From contig JAEXBW010000098.1 of assembly GCA_023393825.1 (NCBI GenBank), forward strand, positions 1 through 11,351: a DNA stretch of 11,351 nt, given 5' to 3'. The notes below the pieces were generated by a model that had not been told where the DNA came from, did not search any database, and worked only from the letters and a program-made list of their open reading frames with translations. Below, piece after piece: positions 5,483 through 11,351 of the stretch. Within the stretch, counting starts at the first letter, position 1, and each line of letters begins with the position of its first letter. Both the position numbers and the translations under genes were made by a program. This DNA comes from Elusimicrobiota bacterium. GTDB taxonomy: Bacteria > Elusimicrobiota > Elusimicrobia > Elusimicrobiales > Elusimicrobiaceae.

Positions 5483-6364
5483 TTATTTTTCTTCAATTTT
5501 GATTTTGCTGCCGTCTTTTAAACCAAACACAACTTTGGCCACTGATGCGCCTTCCTGCAAGCCTGATTTAATTTCCGCAAAATCTTGTGAGGCCAAGCCT
5601 TCTTTAACCTCAGTTTTGGCAACGCTGTCGCCGTTAATTACATAAACGTATGTTTGGCCTGTTTTGTCATCTTTTTCGATACTGTTTAAGGGAACGCTTA
5701 AAACATTTTTTCTTGTTTCAAGCAAAAGATTAACATTGGCAAACATACCCGTTTTGATAAGATTATCGCCGTTTAAAGCTTTGAGTTCTACGGTAACTAC
5801 GCGGCTTTGCTCGTCCACTACGGGGCTTATTTTGTAAACCTCGGCGGCAAACTGCTTATCACCGTAAGCTTCTACGGTAAAGGTGGCTTTTTGACCTATT
5901 TTTACTTTACCTACATATCTCTCGGGGACGTCAACGGAAAGACGAACCATGCGTTGGTTTACAACCAAGGCTACCGCCGTGCTTTTGGTAACATTTTGAC
6001 CGGGGTCAAGATAGGTTTTACCGATAACGCCGTTTATTGTGGAGGGAACGATAACAGGCTCGTAAACCGCGCCGACTTCATCTCTCTCAATAAGAGCAAT
6101 GGTTTGGTTGCGAGATACGCTGTCGCCTTCCCTAAGGACATTTTGTAAAAGTTTACCGTCTATTCTGGGGTAGATTACGGCTTCTTCCCACGCTTTAACG
6201 GAACCCGTTATCAACAGGTCTTGAGAAACATCGCGCTTCTGCGCGGTTTGCGCGGAAACGGCAAAAACATCTTTTTCAATTTTTTCAAGTTCGCTTTGGT
6301 TGTTTTTACCACCGCAAGCGGCAATCATTAAAGCCGCAAATGTTAAAAGTACTAATTTTTTCAT
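5483..6364 (-). CDS. RND efflux periplasmic adaptor (membrane fusion protein), short lipoprotein form
   Basis: This adaptor links the RND pump to the outer-membrane channel. The N terminus MKKLVLLTFAALMIAACGGK is a lipoprotein signal with lipobox IAAC, so Cys17 should be lipidated and anchor the mature protein. A lipoyl-like domain spans about 61-135. Its two halves (PRIDGKLLQNVLREGDSV and the half containing NGVIGKTYLDPGQNV) are joined by only about ten residues (94-103) where AcrA/MexA carry a long alpha-helical coiled-coil hairpin. A beta-barrel follows (about 138-215), then a membrane-proximal domain (about 218-293). At 293 residues it is about 100 shorter than AcrA. Hairpinless adaptors are known (Borrelia BesA, from memory). 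The start overlaps the upstream TolC-like stop by 4 nt (ATGA), implying translational coupling. The family call is secure; the missing hairpin is read from the sequence. Confidence 0.92.
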   Translation of the reverse strand: MKKLVLLTFAALMIAACGGKNNQSELEKIEKDVFAVSAQTAQKRDVSQDLLITGSVKAWEEAVIYPRIDGKLLQNVLREGDSVSRNQTIALIERDEVGAVYEPVIVPSTINGVIGKTYLDPGQNVTKSTAVALVVNQRMVRLSVDVPERYVGKVKIGQKATFTVEAYGDKQFAAEVYKISPVVDEQSRVVTVELKALNGDNLIKTGMFANVNLLLETRKNVLSVPLNSIEKDDKTGQTYVYVINGDSVAKTEVKEGLASQDFAEIKSGLQEGASVAKVVFGLKDGSKIKIEEK

Positions 6365-7755
6365 TTAATTATAACCTCTTTACCTACTGCATAATTTAAA
6401 TCTGCTATCGCCGTAAGGGCGTCGTGAACAGCTTGTACGTATTGCACCTGCGCGTCGTGTAAGGCAAGGGCGCTGTCGTCTAAATCCAACCTGCTTGCAA
6501 GCCCGTTTCTGTACCTTAATGTTGTTCTTTCAAGGTTCTTCATCGCTTGAGCAATGGTGTCTTGCGTTGCGCCTATGCGCTTGCGGGATTCCTGCAAATT
6601 AAGCCAAGCTGTTTTTACCGCTATTCTTACATTACGCTTTGCGTCTTGGTCTTGCAAAACGGCCTGTTCGTAAGCGAGCTGCTTTTGCTTTACAACGGAA
6701 CTTACGCGAAAGCCTTCAAATAAAGGAATGCTTATTTTAAGGCCTGCGTTTGTACCGTAAGAAGAATTATCGCTGCTTGTCGGTATTATTACGGAGTCAG
6801 ATGACCCTGTGTGCTTTGCATTAATAAAAGCGGAAACCTCGCCAAAGTGGTCAGCGCGGGCAATTTTTATTTGCTCTTCGGCAATCTTAACATTAAGGGC
6901 AGAGATAACAATCTCAGGTCTGCCTTCTTCCGCCATTGCGTAAAGTTCGCCAAGTTCGGGCGTTTTGGTATCCAAAACTTCGCCGATTTCCCAAGTAAGA
7001 TATAAAGGCTCTTCGGGGTCTTTGTTTAATAATCTTCTTAATTGCAAAAGGCCCAAGTCGTAATTATTAAGCGCTTTAATTAAGGAAGGCTCGCTGTTGG
7101 CTACTTTAACCTGTTGGGTAAGAACATCCAAATCGCTGGCAAGACCTTGTTTATATTTAAGTTGGATTTCTTTTAAGTGGTCCTTTGATATATCAAGGTT
7201 CATCTGCTCCACCTGCGCGACGGCGTGTGATAAAACTATACCATAGCAAAGGGTGCTTACCATATTCTTTATATTGTTTTGGGTTTCTTTAAGCTGCAAA
7301 TATCCGCTTTGGGAATACATTTTACCCATATTAATACCAGCGCTTACCGCACCGCCTTTCCATAACAGCAAAGACGCTTCTGCCGATGCGCTTGTGGCAT
7401 TATCAAGGCTGAAGCGAAAGCTGCCCATAGAAGTAATTGTGCTTTGCGGGCGCAATGCGCGAGAATATGAACCCTCCAACTTAACGGAAGGGTAAACATA
7501 AGACCAGTACTGCCTTACCTGCTGGTCGTAAATCTGCGCCGTTTTTTGCGCTATAACCACGGAAGAGTTTTGCTCAAGCGCTACGTTTACGGCTTGGTCT
7601 ATAGTTATTAACCCGCCGATGCCTGTTTCTTCCGTTTTAAAAAGTTCCTGCGCGGTGGTGCTGTTCTTTTGTTTTGTTTCCTCAGCGCCTATCGGCAAGA
7701 CGGCAGCATTTAATAAGACTGCTGCGCTCAGTATTACATTAACTGCATATTTCAT
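6361..7755 (-). CDS. TolC-family outer-membrane efflux protein
   Basis: This is the outer-membrane exit duct of the tripartite pump, expected to form a trimeric beta-barrel with a periplasmic alpha-barrel. The 464 residues start with a Sec signal peptide (1-24, likely cleaved after PIGA), with no lipobox Cys. Two outer-membrane efflux repeats are visible through a duplicated motif: YKQGLASDLDVLTQQ (201-215) in the first and YRNGLASRLDLDDSA (415-429) in the second. Each is followed by a long amphipathic helix ending near RRLLNKD (240-246) or LNYAVGKE (453-460). This internal duplication is characteristic of TolC/OprM. The region SSDSVIIPTSSDNSSYGTN (318-336) is low-complexity and may be a beta-barrel loop. 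The gene overlaps tetR by 4 nt upstream and the adaptor gene by 4 nt downstream. A GGGAG Shine-Dalgarno lies inside the end of tetR. Confidence 0.93.
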   Translation of the reverse strand: MKYAVNVILSAAVLLNAAVLPIGAEETKQKNSTTAQELFKTEETGIGGLITIDQAVNVALEQNSSVVIAQKTAQIYDQQVRQYWSYVYPSVKLEGSYSRALRPQSTITSMGSFRFSLDNATSASAEASLLLWKGGAVSAGINMGKMYSQSGYLQLKETQNNIKNMVSTLCYGIVLSHAVAQVEQMNLDISKDHLKEIQLKYKQGLASDLDVLTQQVKVANSEPSLIKALNNYDLGLLQLRRLLNKDPEEPLYLTWEIGEVLDTKTPELGELYAMAEEGRPEIVISALNVKIAEEQIKIARADHFGEVSAFINAKHTGSSDSVIIPTSSDNSSYGTNAGLKISIPLFEGFRVSSVVKQKQLAYEQAVLQDQDAKRNVRIAVKTAWLNLQESRKRIGATQDTIAQAMKNLERTTLRYRNGLASRLDLDDSALALHDAQVQYVQAVHDALTAIADLNYAVGKEVIIK

Positions 7756-8366
7756 TTATTTTTTTCTCCCTTATATTGAAGAGCGCATAAAATCATCCGC
7801 GCCATATCCCGTGCATAATCGGAATTAAATTTCAAATCTTTAGAGCCGCCGTGTAAAACCAAATGGGCAACATTAGCAAGTATCAAATGCAATCCCATAT
7901 CTCTGGCTTTAGCTGTAATATAACCTTTTTTATACTGCTCGTCCAACATCTTTTTGAACAGATTAAAACTTGTACGTTGAAAATCTTCCAAATGCTTTGC
8001 CATTACGGGGCTGGCGGCGGCAAAGCTGTTTAAGTGGATAAAGAAGCCTGTCATTAACAAAGGGTCTTCATCAATGCAAATATAGCCAGATAGGATAAAA
8101 CAAAGAATCTCTTCAAATGATTCCCCTTCATTTATATACTGTTCCAATATTTTTTGGGAGGATCCCATCTCTCCGCATATCATTTGGGAACAAAGGTCTT
8201 CCTTATCTTTAAAGTAGTAATACAAAACAGGTTTGGTAACGCCGCAGGCATCGGCAATTTCCCTCATAGAAATTTCCTTAATGCCCTTTCTCGCCATAAG
8301 GCGGAAGGCCTGTCGCATTATTTCTTCTTTTTTATTTTCCGTATTTTTGACGTTCTTTTTACGCAT
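7752..8366 (-). CDS. TetR/AcrR-family transcriptional regulator of the efflux operon
   Basis: This is a DNA-binding repressor that probably controls its own operon. Of 204 residues, about 12-60 form the TetR helix-turn-helix domain: IMRQAFRLMARKGIKEISMR, then EIADACGVTKPVLYYYFKDK (36-55) containing the recognition helix and the classic YYYFKDKEDL ending. The C-terminal region (about 65-204) should bind a ligand and dimerise; it is too variable to name an inducer. It is the first gene of the efflux operon and overlaps the TolC-like gene by 4 nt. The ATG at 8366 was chosen because it gives the usual basic N-terminal arm before the domain; its Shine-Dalgarno (AAGGCAGG) is weak. ATG at 8318 is an alternative but would trim helix 1. 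The promoter just upstream carries a palindrome likely bound by this protein. Confidence 0.93.
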   Translation of the reverse strand: MRKKNVKNTENKKEEIMRQAFRLMARKGIKEISMREIADACGVTKPVLYYYFKDKEDLCSQMICGEMGSSQKILEQYINEGESFEEILCFILSGYICIDEDPLLMTGFFIHLNSFAAASPVMAKHLEDFQRTSFNLFKKMLDEQYKKGYITAKARDMGLHLILANVAHLVLHGGSKDLKFNSDYARDMARMILCALQYKGEKNK

Positions 8367-8387
8367 TGTACGCCTGCCTTATTTATT

Positions 8388-8403
8388 TACTTACCGGTAG
8401 GTA
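8388..8403. promoter_or_regulatory. Probable TetR operator (16-bp palindrome)
   Basis: TACTTACCGGTAGGTA reads the same on both strands except for one symmetric pair of positions, giving a near-perfect 16-bp palindrome centred on ACCGGT. It starts 2 bp downstream of the -10 box and covers the predicted transcription start (about 8398). Occupancy would block the promoter. Its size, symmetry and place are typical of operators of TetR-family autorepressors. Confidence 0.7.
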
Positions 8404-8404
8404 T

Positions 8405-8434
8405 ATTTTACCAAAACATATAATATCCTGTCAA
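8405..8434 (-). promoter_or_regulatory. Promoter of the tetR-efflux operon
   Basis: On the minus strand a perfect -35 TTGACA (8434-8429) and -10 TAAAAT (8410-8405, 5 of 6) are 18 bp apart. The predicted start near 8398 leaves a leader of about 31 nt before the tetR ATG. A strong promoter with an abutting palindrome fits an operon kept off by a repressor. Confidence 0.72.
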
Positions 8435-8462
8435 AAATAATGCGCGGCGTCGACGGTAAAGT

Positions 8463-9308
8463 TTATTGCTCTTCAATATCGGCCGCAAGGCCTTTAAGGT
8501 AAGCAATGGTTTTTAGTGTCCTTGGGGAAGGATTGGAAAGAACGGCAATATCAGGCAGGCTGTAAACTTTATGATTTTTTACGGCGTTAACATTTTCTGC
8601 ACCCGCCAAAGAAGAATAATCGGTTGTGTTTGCGCCTATGGAAATGATGATATCAGGATTAAGCGCCGCAACGTTTTCCCACGAAACTTTTAAAGTGTCT
8701 TCCCCTATATTTCCAAAAATATTTCTAAGTCCCGCATAGGCCAAAACATCATTAATAAAGTTAAGGTAGCCTATGGTAAGCAGGTGGTCGTCTAAAGCCA
8801 CAAACACTTTTGCTTTGGCCCGCTCTCTTACGCCCGAAAGGGCCTTAAGTTCCGCCACTAATTCGGAGCTGTTTTTGCCTATGTTGGAGGCTATAAAATT
8901 GATATTAAAATAAATATCCTCCACATTTTGCGGCTTTGGTATTATTATAACGCGCACACCGCTTTTTGCAATCTCATCTGTTGCGGCGGACGGGGCGGAC
9001 GGGTCCACAAACAACACTTCGGGCGAGGCGGTTATTATTTCCTTAACGTCGGGGGAAATATTTGTCCCCATTCTTTTTATTATTCTCGTTTTTTCGGGAT
9101 ATTCGGAATCGTTTGAAACACCCATAACATCAGGCACGCCCAAAGCGGCAAGTATCTCTGTCGCAGATGGAGAAAGTGAAACTATACCTATGTGTTGCAC
9201 AGGCTTAGGCTTGGGCAAAAAATAAGCCCTGTTGACGTAGAAATACGACACCGCAAAAGCGGTGCATATCCCCAGAATAATAAGTTTTGCCTTTTTTGTA
9301 AGCTGCAT
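8463..9308 (-). CDS. BtuF-like corrinoid (cobalamin)-binding protein, membrane-anchored
   Basis: This is a periplasmic-binding-protein fold of the BtuF/FecB class, which presents vitamin B12 or iron chelates to an ABC importer. An N-terminal positive patch and a hydrophobic segment (about 8-26) make an uncleaved anchor or signal peptide; no proper lipobox is seen. Family motifs are SLSPSATEILAALG (44-57), SEYPEKT (68-74), NIFGNIGE (196-203), VSWENVAALNPDIII (208-222) and NPSPRTL (259-265). These align with BtuF segments such as SLSPANTELAFAAG, NIF and ASPR, which favours B12 over siderophores. The start overlaps the upstream phosphorylase stop (TAATG) and has no good Shine-Dalgarno, so it is probably made by translational coupling. 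No permease or ATPase gene is adjacent. No clear terminator is visible in the 96 bp before the tetR promoter region. Substrate is an inference. Confidence 0.8.
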   Translation of the reverse strand: MQLTKKAKLIILGICTAFAVSYFYVNRAYFLPKPKPVQHIGIVSLSPSATEILAALGVPDVMGVSNDSEYPEKTRIIKRMGTNISPDVKEIITASPEVLFVDPSAPSAATDEIAKSGVRVIIIPKPQNVEDIYFNINFIASNIGKNSSELVAELKALSGVRERAKAKVFVALDDHLLTIGYLNFINDVLAYAGLRNIFGNIGEDTLKVSWENVAALNPDIIISIGANTTDYSSLAGAENVNAVKNHKVYSLPDIAVLSNPSPRTLKTIAYLKGLAADIEEQ

Positions 9309-10153
9309 TATTTTAATACCAATTCAATCTTTTTAAGTTGTTTTTTATCTGTTTTTTTGTGAGGAGCGGCAACGCTGTCGTACATCGGCTCCACACCCAA
9401 AACTTCCTGCTTAAGTTTTGCTATTTCAGGCACAGCTGCAAGAATAAGTTTTTTGGCCGAGACTTCGTTATGCTTCATTGTCGCATTAACTTTTGCCGCT
9501 GTAACCTCTTCCCCTTCTTTCCAGCTGTCGTAATCCGTAACCATAGCGGCGTAACCGTAGGCAAGGCCTGCTTCTCTGGCTAATTTAGCCTCGGGGCAAC
9601 TTGTCATACCGATAAGGCTCCACCCCATTTTGCGATGGAAGTCGCTTTCCGCCTTGGTGGAAAATGCGGGGCCTTCCATACAAACCAAAACACCGCCCTT
9701 GGCTGATTTTATTTTAAGTTTTTTGGAGAGCTTAAACATAATATCTTGCACGGGTTCGCAAAACGGATATGCAAAAGAAACGTGGCCCACAAGCCCGTTG
9801 CCGAAAAACGTATTAACGCGGCCAAATGTTTTATCCACAATATTATCTGGGAAAACTAAAGAGGCGGGCGGGAGTTCTTCCTTTAAAGAACCGCACGCGC
9901 TGAAGGATAAAATTATTCTTGCGCCAAGTTTTTTAAGCGCGTAAATATTGGCCCTGTACGGAACTTCCGTCGGCAAATAAATGTGATGTCTGTTATGGCG
10001 CGCCAAAAAGCCTACGCTTACGCCGCCTATTTTACCCGTAATAATTTTGTCGGAAGGGTTGCCGAAAGGCGTTTTTACCGCAACTTCTTTTTTATCAGTC
10101 ATCTCTTCCAAATTATAAAGCCCGCTGCCGCCTATTATGCCTATTTCAATCAT
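9308..10153 (-). CDS. mtnP: S-methyl-5'-thioadenosine phosphorylase
   Basis: The product splits 5'-methylthioadenosine with phosphate into adenine and 5-methylthioribose-1-phosphate, in methionine salvage and polyamine by-product recycling. The 281-residue protein shows the nucleoside phosphorylase family-2 signatures: GIIGGSGLY (5-13, phosphate-binding), TPFGNPSD (28-35), ARHNRHH (51-57), ACGSL (86-90), MEGPAFSTKAES (159-170), MTSCPEAKLAREAGLAY (183-199) and TDYDSW (206-211). The TDYD acidic pair matches human MTAP and separates it from purine nucleoside phosphorylases of the PNP type, though some family members also act on inosine or methylthioinosine. A Lys-rich tail (about 255-281) extends past the core. 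The gene overlaps glyA by 4 nt (ATGA) and the BtuF-like gene by 1 nt. Other salvage genes (mtnA, mtnK) are not in the window. Confidence 0.92.
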   Translation of the reverse strand: MIEIGIIGGSGLYNLEEMTDKKEVAVKTPFGNPSDKIITGKIGGVSVGFLARHNRHHIYLPTEVPYRANIYALKKLGARIILSFSACGSLKEELPPASLVFPDNIVDKTFGRVNTFFGNGLVGHVSFAYPFCEPVQDIMFKLSKKLKIKSAKGGVLVCMEGPAFSTKAESDFHRKMGWSLIGMTSCPEAKLAREAGLAYGYAAMVTDYDSWKEGEEVTAAKVNATMKHNEVSAKKLILAAVPEIAKLKQEVLGVEPMYDSVAAPHKKTDKKQLKKIELVLK

Positions 10154-11351
10154 ATTCTTTCCCCGTACAAAGGAAATTTTGCAAGAAATTCTTCCACCTT
10201 AACGGCAATATCGCGCAGCTTTTCCTCGTTAGTATAATTATTTACGGCTTCGTCTATAAAACCCGCTATAACAGCCATTTCTTCTTCCTTCATGCCTCTG
10301 GTTGTAACCGCAGGCGTGCCAAGGCGTATGCCGCTGGTTATCATCGGTTTTTGCGGGTCGTAAGGAATGGTGTTTTTATTGCAGGTTATGCCTGCTTTAT
10401 CAAGGGCTTCTTCCGCCTGTTTACCCGTTATGTTTTTGCTTCTTAAATCCACGCTTAACAAGTGGCAATCCGTGCCGCCCGCAACAATGCGGTAGCCGAG
10501 TTTTTGCATCTCTTCCACAAGTTTTTTTGCGTTTGCTTTAACCTGTTTTTGATAGGTTTTAAATTCGGGCTGCAAAGCCTCGCCGAAGCAAACCGCTTTG
10601 CCCGCTATTATGTGCATTAAAGGCCCGCCCTGCGTACCGGGGAAGACCGAGGAATTTACCGCTTTTAAATATTTTTCTTTACACAAAATAAGCCCGCCGC
10701 GCGGACCGCGTAAAGTTTTGTGAGTAGTTGTTGTAACCAAATCGGCAAACGGAACGGGAGAGGGATATTCGCCCGCGGCAATAAGACCCGCGTAATGCGC
10801 AACATCGCACACAAGAAACGCACCAACGCTGTCTGCAATTTTTCTTAAATATTCCCAGTCAAAAATTCTGGAATAATTTGACGCGCCCGCCATAATAAGT
10901 TTTGGTTTTGCTTCTAGCACGGTTTTGGCGGCTTCGTCGTAATCAATCTCTTCCGTATCTGGTTTTACGTTCATTGCGACTATGTTAAAATATTTCCCGC
11001 TAAAGTTTAAAGGATGCCCGTGCGTTAAGTGTCCGCCGTGCGAAAGATTTAAACCCAGCACGGTGTCGCCGGGGTTGATTAAAGAAAGATACGCGGCTAT
11101 ATTTGCCTGCGTGCCGCTGTGTGGCTGCACATTGGCGCCTTCCGCTTTAAACAATTCTTTTGCGCGTTCTATGGCAAGCGTTTCCACCTTGTCCACATAC
11201 TCGCAACCGCCGTAATATCTTTTTGCGGGGTAGCCTTCCGCATACTTGTTTGTAAGAACGGAACCTTGTGCTTCCATAACTGCTTTGGAGGTAAAATTTT
11301 CCGACGCGATAAGTTCTATCCTGTTTTGCTGGCGCAGGGCCTCCTGCATAA
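10150..11351 (-). CDS. glyA: Serine hydroxymethyltransferase (5' end outside window)
   Basis: This PLP enzyme converts serine and tetrahydrofolate into glycine and 5,10-methylene-tetrahydrofolate, the main one-carbon supply. The C terminus is complete; the visible part starts in RQQNRIELIASENF, a segment that lies about 18 residues inside the E. coli protein. The Met at 11349 is therefore probably internal and the true start lies beyond the right edge; the preceding partial codon (xTT) cannot be a stop. Numbering from that Met, key motifs are ELIASENF (12-19), KYAEGYPAKRYYGG (35-48), VQPHSGTQAN (74-83), HGGHLTHG (104-111), DVAHYAGLIAAG (182-193) and TTTTHKTLRGPRGG (206-219) with Lys211 as the PLP Schiff-base lysine. 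It heads a coupled operon with mtnP and the BtuF-like gene. Confidence 0.96.
   Translation of the reverse strand, partial: MQEALRQQNRIELIASENFTSKAVMEAQGSVLTNKYAEGYPAKRYYGGCEYVDKVETLAIERAKELFKAEGANVQPHSGTQANIAAYLSLINPGDTVLGLNLSHGGHLTHGHPLNFSGKYFNIVAMNVKPDTEEIDYDEAAKTVLEAKPKLIMAGASNYSRIFDWEYLRKIADSVGAFLVCDVAHYAGLIAAGEYPSPVPFADLVTTTTHKTLRGPRGGLILCKEKYLKAVNSSVFPGTQGGPLMHIIAGKAVCFGEALQPEFKTYQKQVKANAKKLVEEMQKLGYRIVAGGTDCHLLSVDLRSKNITGKQAEEALDKAGITCNKNTIPYDPQKPMITSGIRLGTPAVTTRGMKEEEMAVIAGFIDEAVNNYTNEEKLRDIAVKVEEFLAKFPLYGERI

Noticed and set aside
8440..8456. GC-rich GCGCGGCGTCGACGG after the BtuF-like gene as a terminator
   Set aside because: CGTCGACG is self-complementary but leaves no room for a loop, and no stem of useful length lies next to a T run. 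I could not support a terminator here.
1..11351. CRISPR arrays, insertion sequences or phage genes
   Set aside because: No direct-repeat array, transposase motif, terminal inverted repeats or integrase was seen on either strand.

Overview
The window comes from the chromosome of a Gram-negative (diderm), moderately AT-rich bacterium. The diderm call rests on an outer-membrane TolC-family protein, a lipoprotein efflux adaptor and an RND pump. The phylum cannot be fixed from these genes. A deep-branching diderm such as Elusimicrobiota would fit the overall impression, but that is a guess. All protein genes and tRNAs lie on the minus strand; the only strong plus-strand unit is an apparent non-coding RNA.

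Layout. Positions 1-613 hold the start of tuf (EF-Tu) preceded, in transcription order, by tRNA-Cys(GCA), tRNA-Gly(TCC) and tRNA-Thr(GGT). This is the tRNA-tuf arrangement known from the E. coli tufB operon, with a Cys tRNA at the head. Two minus-strand promoters are visible, one before tRNA-Cys and one between tRNA-Cys and tRNA-Gly. The second sits beside a terminator-like hairpin, so tRNA-Cys may be partly separated from Gly-Thr-tuf. Positions 614-1690 encode an aldose 1-epimerase (GalM).

Positions 1691-2284 carry no protein gene. They hold a plus-strand promoter, about 410 nt of sequence folding into many helices (including a possible 10 bp/12 bp pseudoknot) and a strong intrinsic terminator. 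G-U pairs make the helices valid only as plus-strand RNA. I do not recognise the family; it lacks the hallmarks of RNase P RNA, tmRNA, SRP RNA and 6S RNA. This is the most likely undescribed element in the window.

Positions 2285-8366 form one efflux operon, transcribed tetR > TolC-like > membrane fusion protein > RND pump. The first two junctions are 4-nt ATGA overlaps and the last is a 12-nt gap. The adaptor is short and appears to lack the alpha-helical hairpin. A near-perfect 16-bp palindrome lies directly against the -10 box of the tetR promoter, which suggests autorepression. A terminator follows the RND gene.

Positions 8463-11351 form a second tightly packed operon: glyA (serine hydroxymethyltransferase, 5' end outside the window) > mtnP-like methylthioadenosine phosphorylase > a membrane-anchored BtuF-like corrinoid-binding protein. 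The stops and starts overlap. The set hints at one-carbon, methionine-salvage and cobalamin metabolism, but no B12 permease or riboswitch is visible.
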